This document shows positions 40,172 to 47,965 of a DNA stretch of 64,000 bases, piece after piece. The first letter of the stretch is position 1, and the number at the start of each line of letters is the position of its first letter. Made by a program: the position numbers and the translations under genes. The notes under the pieces were generated by a model that was given only the letters and a program-made list of their open reading frames with translations, did no database searches and was not told the origin of the DNA. The stretch spans positions 62,001 to 126,000 of the IMG/VR virus record IMGVR_UViG_3300042519_004024; one strand, 5' to 3'. The stretch comes from a virus.

Positions 40172-41575
40172 TTATTGTGTTTTTTTACCGTATGAAATTA
40201 AATCTTTCATTTTTTCAATGTCAGAAATAACTTTTCTTTCATTTTGTGATTCTAATTTCATCATTATTTTAGATACTTTATCTGTTGTTTCACCACTTTT
40301 ATCGGAAACTACGGGTTGAGGTGATTTGTTGTAAGCCTTTCTTTTAATTTTAGCCAACAAGTTATCTTTTCTTATTTTATTTCTTCTTTGGTTTGTAGGT
40401 GTCTCTACCGCATTTGCCCATTCAGGGTTATTTCCCGTTCTTGAAGATCCAACTGTTAAATCATCAACCCATTTTTCGTCAGGGTGAATTTCATCATAAT
40501 CTAAATTTTCTAAAGCCGCTGCTGTAAAATTATCAATATATTCGCCAACAGCGTCTGAAGGAATATAAGCCATTTTTGACATTTTTGCTAATTCTCCATT
40601 TCCTTTTGGAAAATGTCTTGGGTTCATTTCATAACCACCTTTAGAACCATCCTTTAGGTAGTCCTTCATTTTCTTAACTACGCTATCAATGTAATCGTCA
40701 TTTTCTTTTTTAGACTTTTCTTGGTTAGCTCTTGTTAATTTAATAGGATCACTTTTACGTTTTGTTGTTGTTTTTTTCTTTTTCTTCTTTTCTTCTAAAA
40801 CAATATTTTCAATTATATCTATAATTTCGTGTTCACTAAAAATAAATCTTTCTCCTGTTGATTCGTCTAAGTATAACTCATATGTCTCACCACACTCTTT
40901 ACACTCACTCTCTTTACGATTATTAAGTTTAACTCCTCTACCTAATAAAATATCTTTTCTTGTCACTTTTTTGTCACCACTTAAATCAGGAAATCCACTT
41001 TCTTTTGTTTCAGTTTTTTTACCTCTTCTTAAAAGTTTAAAATCTTCAGCATCGATTCTATTATTTTTATTTCTATCGATTCTTTTTTGATTACCTTTTA
41101 ATGATTCTCCAAGTTCACTATCTTTACTTTTCATATGATGTTTCATCATTCTTATATTTGGCATATCATCATCTTCAAATGATGTTTCATCTTCATCGTC
41201 ACCTCTAAGTAATTTTTCAATATCCTCAATAGACATTGGGCTTTTAAATCTTTTTTTACCAAATCTTGGGTGTCCGTCATCCATCCCCCCTAATTCTTGA
41301 ATATCACCTTCATACATTGATCCACCACATTCCGAACATTCTCCTTCATACATTGATCCACCACATTCCGAACACTCATGTCCATTATCACTTCCTTCGT
41401 ACATTGATCCGCATTCCATGCATTCGTTTTCATACATATTTTTAGAACCACATTCTGAGCAAATTTGTTTTTTCATTTTACTATCTTCAAAAATTTTATT
41501 TTTAATAATGCCAATTCTTTTATCAATTTCTTCTGAAATTATTCTATCAACAATATTATTTATTTCTCTATTCAT
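40172..41575 (-). CDS. Zinc-ribbon-repeat protein with capsid signal
   Basis: From ATG 41575 (MNREINNIVDRIISE then EIDKR), 4 nt after a TATTTAT box, the 467-residue product carries at residues 35-80 a set of CxECG half-ribbons in repeats (CSECGGSMYEGE), with another CKECG later. The rest is charged and low-complexity with a KKKKKK run. The repeated DNA shows as two near-identical 30-bp units at 41312-41378. Zinc binding is likely; function unknown. Confidence 0.7.
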   Translation of the reverse strand: MNREINNIVDRIISEEIDKRIGIIKNKIFEDSKMKKQICSECGSKNMYENECMECGSMYEGSDNGHECSECGGSMYEGECSECGGSMYEGDIQELGGMDDGHPRFGKKRFKSPMSIEDIEKLLRGDDEDETSFEDDDMPNIRMMKHHMKSKDSELGESLKGNQKRIDRNKNNRIDAEDFKLLRRGKKTETKESGFPDLSGDKKVTRKDILLGRGVKLNNRKESECKECGETYELYLDESTGERFIFSEHEIIDIIENIVLEEKKKKKKTTTKRKSDPIKLTRANQEKSKKENDDYIDSVVKKMKDYLKDGSKGGYEMNPRHFPKGNGELAKMSKMAYIPSDAVGEYIDNFTAAALENLDYDEIHPDEKWVDDLTVGSSRTGNNPEWANAVETPTNQRRNKIRKDNLLAKIKRKAYNKSPQPVVSDKSGETTDKVSKIMMKLESQNERKVISDIEKMKDLISYGKKTQ

Positions 41576-41579
41576 ATAA

Positions 41580-41586
41580 ATAAATA
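41580..41586 (-). promoter_or_regulatory. Late-like TATTTAT box, 4 nt before ATG
   Basis: TATTTATTTAT on the minus strand before ATG 41575. Confidence 0.45.
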
Positions 41587-41595
41587 TCAAGTACT

Positions 41596-42087
41596 TTATA
41601 AAGTACCATCTATTTTATTTATTATAATAGCTTTTATTTCTTCAACACTTAACCCTGTTCTTAAAGAAACATTGTATATTGCCTCATTCATTGGTGATAG
41701 TTTCCTTTTGACTTTAACCGGTTTGTCTTTACTATCTCCTTGACTGCAATAAGGAAAAGTTTTACATTTTTTTCTTATCGCCACAAACCCACCTCCTTTA
41801 ATTTGTGGTACCTTAAATGATCTCCCTCTACCAACGGGATTATTTCCTCTCATATTAACGTCTTCAAATCCAGGAGCATCATAACTACCAGCAGATGTTG
41901 ATGATGTTTCCTCTTTAAATTCACCTTCTTCTTTTGGTAATCTTTTATATTCGGATCTAGCCTTGTCGTCATCAGCAAATAAACTTAATTTTGAGTTGAC
42001 TGCACCCGCAGAAACGGCACCTGTACTTTCTTTACCTTCTACTTTCTTTTTTAATGCTTCAAGTATTATTCTATTAATATTCATCAT
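41596..42087 (-). CDS. Capsid-signal virion-type protein
   Basis: The 163-residue product begins MMNINRIILE then ALKKK, a minimal form of the signal with I-L-E at residue 10. The centre has a polar linker and KCKTFPYCSQGD, then a C-terminal helical segment (NEAIYNVSLRTGLSVEEI) that recurs in proteins of large phages as I recall. Overlaps the preceding gene by 4 nt. Confidence 0.7.
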   Translation of the reverse strand: MMNINRIILEALKKKVEGKESTGAVSAGAVNSKLSLFADDDKARSEYKRLPKEEGEFKEETSSTSAGSYDAPGFEDVNMRGNNPVGRGRSFKVPQIKGGGFVAIRKKCKTFPYCSQGDSKDKPVKVKRKLSPMNEAIYNVSLRTGLSVEEIKAIIINKIDGTL

Positions 42088-42332
42088 TTTTTATTTTTTA
42101 GTGTTGTTTGCCACTGATTCTTTTTAGACCACATTAAATAATAAAACTCAGACATCATATGAACTATAATTTCATTTATATCACCTCTCAAGTTACCTTT
42201 ACTTAATTCTGATTTAATTTTATCGACAATATTATCTTCAAATTTTTTTAATGTAGTTGCATTTAAAAAATCTTTTATTTCTTTTTTAATAGTCGCCTCA
42301 ATTTCTTTTTTTTCTACGTTAGTTAAAGCCAT
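42084..42332 (-). CDS. Unknown helical protein, 82 residues
   Basis: A charged helical protein (MALTNVEKKEIEATIKKEI…, later FYYLMWSKKNQW). Seen as a conserved hypothetical in large phages. Its start and the upstream stop share one base. Confidence 0.65.
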   Translation of the reverse strand: MALTNVEKKEIEATIKKEIKDFLNATTLKKFEDNIVDKIKSELSKGNLRGDINEIIVHMMSEFYYLMWSKKNQWQTTLKNKK

Positions 42333-42742
42333 TACTTAAATATTAAAATACTTGATAATATTGTTATGATGGATCCACCGACAATCTGAAATACGGTATT
42401 CTTTACCTTTAATTTTTTGATGTCCTGTCTAAGTTCTTTATTTTGATCATCAACAATTTTAAATTTTTCGTTTTCTTTTTCTATTTGTAATTTGTAGTTT
42501 GTTTCTTTCTGTTCAAAAGTCACAATAATAGAATCTTTTAATTCTACTTTTTTTATTGTTTCAACTAATTCAATATCAGTTAGTTTTGAAACTTTTGTTA
42601 TTGAATCCAATCTATTTAAATCCGATGCTATTTTTTTAGCTACCGTATATGGTATACATATTTGGTTTGTATCATTTACTGTTGTTTGTGAAAAGGAAGT
42701 AAATGATGTTATTAAAGTGATAATAAAAAGTAATTTTTTCAT
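42332..42742 (-). CDS. Exported coiled-coil protein with C-terminal anchor (spanin-like)
   Basis: The 136-residue product has a signal peptide (1-19, ending SFSQ), a coiled coil (about 45-110) and a C-terminal membrane segment (FQIVGGSIITILSSILIF). With the next gene it forms a pair of envelope-spanning coiled-coil proteins, the layout expected for lysis spanins in Gram-negative hosts. Identification is by topology only. Confidence 0.55.
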   Translation of the reverse strand: MKKLLFIITLITSFTSFSQTTVNDTNQICIPYTVAKKIASDLNRLDSITKVSKLTDIELVETIKKVELKDSIIVTFEQKETNYKLQIEKENEKFKIVDDQNKELRQDIKKLKVKNTVFQIVGGSIITILSSILIFK

Positions 42743-42744
42743 GT

Positions 42745-43095
42745 TTAGTAATTATATCTTTTATGTAATAGACTATCGATTTCTGATTTTGTCATTTTAT
42801 CAATCTCTTCACCTTTTTCTTTATAGTATTCTTTTATTGTTATCTTTTGATTTCTAACTTTGGCAATTGTTGAGTCTATTTTCGTTAATTCTTTTTTATA
42901 TGATTCAATTTGTGAGTCTAATTTTTTTTGGCTTTCCACTAACAAATGAATTTCATTATTTAATTGTTCTAATTTATATTTGTCTAATTCTGACATTTCA
43001 GGTTTTGGTGTTGCCAAATAAACAACTAAATATAAAACACCAATGAATAGTATTCCCCCTAAAACGTATTTATAATATTTTTTTACAGTTTCCAT
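42745..43095 (-). CDS. Inner-membrane coiled-coil protein (i-spanin-like)
   Basis: The 116-residue product has one N-terminal membrane helix (10-30), then a periplasmic coiled coil (35-90) and an end IDKMTKSEIDSLLHKRY, the layout of Rz-type i-spanins. It is adjacent (2 nt) to the exported coiled-coil gene, though far from the holin and endolysin. Confidence 0.55.
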   Translation of the reverse strand: METVKKYYKYVLGGILFIGVLYLVVYLATPKPEMSELDKYKLEQLNNEIHLLVESQKKLDSQIESYKKELTKIDSTIAKVRNQKITIKEYYKEKGEEIDKMTKSEIDSLLHKRYNY

Positions 43096-43097
43096 AA

Positions 43098-43646
43098 TTA
43101 TTCAGGTTTTTGTATTGTCTTTTTTCTACTTGAAATAACTTTAGCCCATTTTGATTTAAATTTTTCATAAAAACCTGTCAACTTAGTTATTAGTTCTGTT
43201 AATTTTTCGTCCAGTTTAATCATATCTCCGTTGATATAAACTCCATTATTCTCTCCAATTGAAAAGAAGAATTCTAAATCAAAGTCAATAACTTTACCGC
43301 TCCATTGTACTTCATTTTGATACATATTTAATACACCAAAATCAGATAAGTCTGAAACATCCTCAACGAATTCATCCATTGTTTCTTGGAACGCTGTTTT
43401 TTCCTCTGTCGTTAATTCTAAATCTCTTTTTTCTTTTCCGTGTAGTGATAATAACCCACCAGAGATTCTATACGTCTTACTTTTATCTCTTTTAATTTGA
43501 CTTGAGTCTGTTTCAGATGAGTTTTGTAATTCATCGTCTTCTATGTTATTTTCAATACTTTTACCTAAATTAGTTGCTTCAGGTTGTTCCATAAGCATTC
43601 TAGTTTTTTTAAGTAATGCTTTTATTTCGTCATATTCATTTATCAT
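43098..43646 (-). CDS. Unknown virion-type protein, possible capsid signal
   Basis: The 182-residue product begins MINEYDEIKALLKKTRMLME then QPEA, which ends in L-M-E and may be a divergent signal. A polar linker precedes a folded C-terminal domain (about 60-165). It overlaps the amidase-like gene by 11 nt. Confidence 0.65.
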   Translation of the reverse strand: MINEYDEIKALLKKTRMLMEQPEATNLGKSIENNIEDDELQNSSETDSSQIKRDKSKTYRISGGLLSLHGKEKRDLELTTEEKTAFQETMDEFVEDVSDLSDFGVLNMYQNEVQWSGKVIDFDLEFFFSIGENNGVYINGDMIKLDEKLTELITKLTGFYEKFKSKWAKVISSRKKTIQKPE

Positions 43647-44235
43647 TTTCTAATTGTTGTTTAAAATGTTTAAAATTAAAAGAAGGGTTTACGTCTTTAT
43701 GTGTGAAATCAAAATTACTTCTAGACACTATACCTTTAAAATGTTCAACCCCATCGAATCTAACATTATGTCCTATACAATCTTTTGGTATTTTAAACTT
43801 TTCACAAAGTTGGTTAACCAATATTGTAAGGCTATTCATTTGTTTTTTGGTATATATGTCCCAAAAAAAATAATCTCTCCATTTTTTCTCGTACACCTCT
43901 TTTTTATAAATATCTCCAATCCAATTAACGTACGTTTCATCTAATGGATTTTTTTTTAACCACCCATTATTCTCTATACTTATAATTATTGAGTTTTTAT
44001 CAATATCAACATCTTTCATAAACTCTGAATATTTTTCAGGTTTCATTACTTCATATGTGTCCCCATTTTTAGATATTATATAATTTGGTAAATATGGGTT
44101 TTTTTTATTATATCTATACCTTAAAGAATTGATATAGTTTTTATAATCCCGTCCGGTGTCTGTTAAAATAATTTGTTTTTTATTTTCGTTGACTCCCTTT
44201 TCTTTAAATTCTGTTAATTCGTAAAGATTTCCCAT
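43636..44235 (-). CDS. N-acetylmuramoyl-L-alanine amidase-like protein
   Basis: The 199-residue protein matches Amidase_2 features: NYIISKNGDTYEV, E88 in ISIENNGW, H156 in CIGHNV, and H179-x-D181 in THKDVNPSF. The first zinc-binding histidine normally found near residue 25 (H-x-T) is replaced in ILTDTGRD, so catalysis may be altered or lost. It could be a wall-binding tail component. Confidence 0.65.
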   Translation of the reverse strand: MGNLYELTEFKEKGVNENKKQIILTDTGRDYKNYINSLRYRYNKKNPYLPNYIISKNGDTYEVMKPEKYSEFMKDVDIDKNSIIISIENNGWLKKNPLDETYVNWIGDIYKKEVYEKKWRDYFFWDIYTKKQMNSLTILVNQLCEKFKIPKDCIGHNVRFDGVEHFKGIVSRSNFDFTHKDVNPSFNFKHFKQQLENDK

Positions 44236-45613
44236 AACCGTCTCTATTAAGGTATGTTAATTTTTTAGATTTAGGTTCTTGTGATGGTAAATTATCTACT
44301 AAAATTTCTTCTTTCTTTTCTTCTTCTACTTCTTTATTTTCTTTTTCAAATAATAAATTCTCTAATTTAATTAATTCCTCTTCGGTTGGTTTTATCGGTT
44401 CATCACTATTATTTTCAGGTATTTTATAATTTTCGTCTAATATTTTTTGTAATTGTTCTAACCACTCCTTAGTAGGTTTTAATTTATATTTTTCTTCATC
44501 TTCTACTTGATCGGTACTTGGTCGGTACTTGGTCGGTACTTGATCGGTTTCTTCCTCATCGTTATAATATGGTGTAAAAGCTAACGACGTAGGTTCATCT
44601 ACTAAATCTTCTTCAGTTGGTTCTGGTAATTTACTTTCTTTTTTTAATTTTTTTACCCTGTCCCATACCCTTTTTATTTGGTCGGTATTTGGTCGGTACC
44701 TATTTGGTACTTGGTCGGTTACTTCAACCTCATCATGTATGGTATCATGTATTGTATCATGTATGGTCTCTTCTTTGTGAGGGACATTGTTGTCCCTCTC
44801 TGAATTTTTGTCTTTTCTTTTACTTTTAAAGGCTTGGTTTGTTGCAATAACTAATGTTATCGCTAACGGATCAAAAACAAAAATTAATATCAATATGAAA
44901 AGATTTGCAGTTCTTTTAATATCCCAATCAAGTAACTCACTTACATATTTTAATGCCCCTAATTCACTTCCTGATATTTCTTCTGATTCCATATTTAAAA
45001 TATCAACATCAAGTTTTGTAATACTATCATTCATATTGTCAATTCTTTTTGCAATTGTATCCCTTCTCACTTGTGCCTGTGATAACTGAGTTTCAAATGA
45101 TTTTCTATTGTCATTATTTGCCCGTGTAACAACTTGTCCTGTTTTTCTATCAACAGATTGTGTTGTTGTATTATTAGACAAACCATCTCTTAATTTTGTA
45201 ATGTCACCATCTAATGTGTTTTTTTCTTTAGTTAACTCGTCTTTAACTTCTTCAAATCTTTTCTTTTTGACTTCAACGTTTTTAACCTGTTTTTCATTTA
45301 TTTCAAGTTTCGTAATATTTCCTTGAAATCCTGTACTTAGTAATCCATAGATACCTAATGAAGTGATTAGTGATAAAGTAATAAGAGCGATTGTTAAATA
45401 TATTTTTAAAACTCCGTAAGTCTCTTTCCACTTATCGTGAAGATATGTTGCGATAGCAATTTTAGATACCTCTAAAAATGAACCCATAATAATTACCGGT
45501 ATCGCAACACCAACAAAAACAATAGACAACCCAACGACACTATAATATGCTGCGGTTCCTGACAACCCTAAGGCACAAACTAACAAAAACCAAGGTAAAA
45601 AATTTTCTTTCAT
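44204..45613 (-). CDS. Membrane protein with coiled coil and repeat-rich cytoplasmic tail
   Basis: The 469-residue product has three N-terminal membrane helices (within 5-100), a long coiled coil (105-215), a fourth helix (about 238-262) and an acidic tail with peptide repeats (HDTIHDTIHDE; TDQVPNRYRPNTDQI and TDQVPTKYRPSTDQV). The DNA repeats at 44509-44545 and 44680-44720 arise from these. TATTTAT lies 18 nt upstream. Function unknown; the type occurs in other phages. Confidence 0.7.
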   Translation of the reverse strand: MKENFLPWFLLVCALGLSGTAAYYSVVGLSIVFVGVAIPVIIMGSFLEVSKIAIATYLHDKWKETYGVLKIYLTIALITLSLITSLGIYGLLSTGFQGNITKLEINEKQVKNVEVKKKRFEEVKDELTKEKNTLDGDITKLRDGLSNNTTTQSVDRKTGQVVTRANNDNRKSFETQLSQAQVRRDTIAKRIDNMNDSITKLDVDILNMESEEISGSELGALKYVSELLDWDIKRTANLFILILIFVFDPLAITLVIATNQAFKSKRKDKNSERDNNVPHKEETIHDTIHDTIHDEVEVTDQVPNRYRPNTDQIKRVWDRVKKLKKESKLPEPTEEDLVDEPTSLAFTPYYNDEEETDQVPTKYRPSTDQVEDEEKYKLKPTKEWLEQLQKILDENYKIPENNSDEPIKPTEEELIKLENLLFEKENKEVEEEKKEEILVDNLPSQEPKSKKLTYLNRDGYGKSLRINRI

Positions 45614-45649
45614 AATATAATATTATAGTAAATAAATATAAAAGATAAA

Positions 45650-45680
45650 CAAAAAACCCTTCACCGGTACCAATGAAGGG
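45650..45680 (-). terminator. Intrinsic terminator
   Basis: CCCTTCA/TGAAGGG stem around GGTACC followed by T6 on the minus strand. Confidence 0.8.
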
Positions 45681-45783
45681 GGTAGTTTCATCTTACCATG
45701 TAGATAAAATTGAGGAATTTCACCCTGAGAACCTCGTGTCTCATTCCGCCGAGTTGTATGGGTAATCTCGGTTCAACCCCTTT
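45657..45783 (-). ncRNA. Structured 3' RNA with terminator
   Basis: Between the stop of 45784-46323 and a terminator there are about 125 nt with stems CCGAG/CTCGG (45749-45771), GAGA/TCTC (45727-45742) and a GGGG/CCCC closing pair. It is either a processed small RNA or a long structured 3' UTR. Confidence 0.4.
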
Positions 45784-46323
45784 TTAAATATATATTACTT
45801 TATATTTAGTTATTAATTTTTGTTCAACAGTAACTCTATTTGTTTTTTTTTCTTCGTCTTTTGTTTTTAAAAAATCACCATCATCAGAAAATGCCGAAGT
45901 AATTATATTAAAAAAGTTACCGTCCTTTTTTAATAAAACCTCCATATAATTAAATTTTTTCTCATCTTCATTATCTGTTCTTTTATGTACAAAAATTATT
46001 TGGTTATTATGTGGTGATTCATCTTTAAATGAATTATAAATTTTTTCCACATTTTTTGAAAATAGTTTTTTAATCATAGAATCAGGTACGGCAAGTCTTG
46101 GTTCAATTTGGTACTTAGATTTTCTTGTTTCCAAATATTCTTTATATTTATCAACAATTTCATTGTAAGTATCTGATCCAAACCTTTCTTTTCTTTGGTG
46201 AAATGTTGATTTTAATTGAATGAGTCTATTATCCACCGCCTTAGAGAATATTACAGTTCCACTTTGTCTTCTGTGTGAAGTTTCATTAATTACTATATTT
46301 TTTAATGAGAATAATAGTTTCAT
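45784..46323 (-). CDS. Capsid-signal-like protein, 179 residues
   Basis: The product starts MKLLFSLKNIVINE then TSHRR, ending in I-N-E as in the signal family. The mature part is basic and helical with a beta-rich end. TATTTAT lies 5 nt before the ATG. Not recognised. Confidence 0.65.
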   Translation of the reverse strand: MKLLFSLKNIVINETSHRRQSGTVIFSKAVDNRLIQLKSTFHQRKERFGSDTYNEIVDKYKEYLETRKSKYQIEPRLAVPDSMIKKLFSKNVEKIYNSFKDESPHNNQIIFVHKRTDNEDEKKFNYMEVLLKKDGNFFNIITSAFSDDGDFLKTKDEEKKTNRVTVEQKLITKYKVIYI

Positions 46324-46328
46324 ATAAT

Positions 46329-46335
46329 ATAAATA
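46329..46335 (-). promoter_or_regulatory. Late-like TATTTAT box, 5 nt before ATG
   Basis: TATTTAT on the minus strand before ATG 46323, just downstream of the ncRNA terminator. Confidence 0.45.
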
Positions 46336-46336
46336 T

Positions 46337-46479
46337 AAAAAGGGTGAGAAAACTCACCCTTTTATTTTTTCCGTACCGATTAGAGGATTTTAAACCCGAC
46401 ACACTAACCGCGGTGTCACGACGACTTACGACCCCAGGAGTAAGCTTCCCGACAAACATTTAGTTAACTATCAACGTTT
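46337..46479 (-). ncRNA. Small structured RNA, about 140 nt
   Basis: It has its own host-type promoter and a strong terminator (AGGGTGAG/CTCACCCT, 46341-46360) and no reading frame of note. Internal stems: CTTAC…GTAAG (46425-46444) and GACAC…GTGTC (46398-46417). Class unknown. Confidence 0.6.
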
Positions 46480-46485
46480 GTGATA

Positions 46486-46517
46486 CAAAGATATATTCTT
46501 TTTTTGAATCTGCCAAA
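46486..46517 (-). promoter_or_regulatory. Host-type promoter of the small RNA
   Basis: Minus strand TTTG (46514-46517), 20 nt, TATCTTTG (46486-46493). It lies in the gap after the sigma-factor gene. Confidence 0.78.
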
Positions 46518-46524
46518 CATTTTA

Positions 46525-47340
46525 TCATAAATATTCAAATAAATCCGCACATTCATTTCTAAGTTTTCTTAGTGCCTTTTCTTTAATCTGTCTAACACGT
46601 TCTTTTGTTAGTCCAAAATCAGAACCAATATCTTCAAGTGTTCTTGGTGTTCCTGAAATACCGTAGTAATCTTCAACAATCAATCTTTCTCTTTCGTCCA
46701 ATATGGACATTATGTTCATCATCTTTTCTTTTAACGCATCTTTAGTGGAAAAAACTTCATCAGGTGATTCAACATTATCATTTTTAATAATATCGATAAG
46801 TGTGTCACCATCTTCATTGATGTGCATATCTAAATCGATGATTTTAGGTAATGTTGCGAATTTATCGGATAATTCCTTATTAGTCTTCTCGTTTTCTTTT
46901 TTCTCTTTGTACATGTCTTGTACAACATTAACCGGAAGTCTAATAGTTCTTGAATTCTCATTAAGGGATTGTAAAATAGACTGCTTAATCCACCAAACTG
47001 CGTATGAGATAAATCTATTGTTTTTAGTCCAATCAAAGTTTTTGATAGCTTTCATTAATCCGAAGTTACCTTCAGCAATTAAGTCAGCCAAATCTATTCC
47101 TTGATTTTGATATTGTTTTGCAACTGTAATAACAAACCTTAGATTACCTTCAAGTAATTCTTTATAGATATGTTCTCTTTCTCTTTCGCTACAGTCGTTA
47201 GATGTAATACGTTGTGACAACATTTTTTCTCTTTCGGGAGTCATCACTTTATATTTTCTAATTTCTCTTAAATAAATTTGAATCTCATCTTGATTCAAAG
47301 GGTTTGACGACTTAATGTCCTCCATCTTTTCTCTTTCCAT
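46525..47340 (-). CDS. RNA polymerase sigma-70-family factor
   Basis: The 271-residue factor has region 1.2 (16-45), region 2 (66-125: NLRFVITVAKQYQNQG … FISYAVWWIKQSI), region 3 and region 4 (235-265: LEDIGSDFGLTKERVRQIKEKAL). It resembles the short primary-type sigma factors of Bacteroidota. It would redirect host RNA polymerase; the TATTTAT class of promoters is a candidate target. Start could be ATG 47340 or 47325. Overlaps the previous gene. Confidence 0.93.
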   Translation of the reverse strand: MEREKMEDIKSSNPLNQDEIQIYLREIRKYKVMTPEREKMLSQRITSNDCSEREREHIYKELLEGNLRFVITVAKQYQNQGIDLADLIAEGNFGLMKAIKNFDWTKNNRFISYAVWWIKQSILQSLNENSRTIRLPVNVVQDMYKEKKENEKTNKELSDKFATLPKIIDLDMHINEDGDTLIDIIKNDNVESPDEVFSTKDALKEKMMNIMSILDERERLIVEDYYGISGTPRTLEDIGSDFGLTKERVRQIKEKALRKLRNECADLFEYL

Positions 47341-47947
47341 AATTGTCTAAAATCTCTTTTTCTTTCTCTGTTAATGAATCTATTCCTTTCTCTGATATTT
47401 TGTCCAAAATCTCATCTACCGTTGGTAAGTAATCGGGTTCTGTTTTCATAACCATCTGATTAAAGTCTGCGGGTAGAAGAAACTCAAACGTAAAATTTTT
47501 TAATTCTTCTCTTCTTTCTTTTAATTTTGTTTCTACATTAATTTCACCTGTTCTGTTTTCTTTCTTTTTTTCTCCGTCAATATTCAAAAAATCTTTCTTT
47601 AGTTTTCTTGGCATTTTTATGTCTACGTTCTTAGTTACTTCCATTAAAAAGTATTGTTCCGTTATTTCTGACATAGCCATATCGATATAATCTTTAAGGT
47701 CAGTAAAAACTTCTTTACTTCTAAAATGAAAAACCACACCATACTCACCATAAGTAAATTTTAAAAACGGTGAAGAAACTACGGTTAATAACTGAGACGA
47801 CAAATTTGTTGCCAAGTTTTCTTGTTCGTCAAAATCTCCAAAAATAAATAACATATAACAGGGATCTTGTTTTGGTTGTCTTTTACGCATCAATTTGTTT
47901 TTAATATATACTACAAAGTTATAAATTTTTTCACTAACACCAAACAT
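47312..47947 (-). CDS. Unknown protein with a rhomboid-tail-like C-terminal motif
   Basis: From ATG 47947 (MFGVSEKIYNF) the 211-residue product has a C-terminal stretch DEILDKISEKGIDSLTEKE that resembles the soluble tail found after the membrane domain of Bacteroidota rhomboid-family proteins, but there is no rhomboid domain here. The gene overlaps the sigma factor by 29 nt and may be expressed with it. Confidence 0.65.
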   Translation of the reverse strand: MFGVSEKIYNFVVYIKNKLMRKRQPKQDPCYMLFIFGDFDEQENLATNLSSQLLTVVSSPFLKFTYGEYGVVFHFRSKEVFTDLKDYIDMAMSEITEQYFLMEVTKNVDIKMPRKLKKDFLNIDGEKKKENRTGEINVETKLKERREELKNFTFEFLLPADFNQMVMKTEPDYLPTVDEILDKISEKGIDSLTEKEKEILDNYGKRKDGGH

Positions 47948-47965
47948 ATTCAACTAATAAATATT

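Noticed and set aside
44509-44720. Iteron-like GGTCGGTACTT direct repeats, possible replication origin
   Set aside because: The repeats are in frame within the 44204-45613 gene and encode the peptide repeats TDQVP…YRP. No origin-like context was seen.
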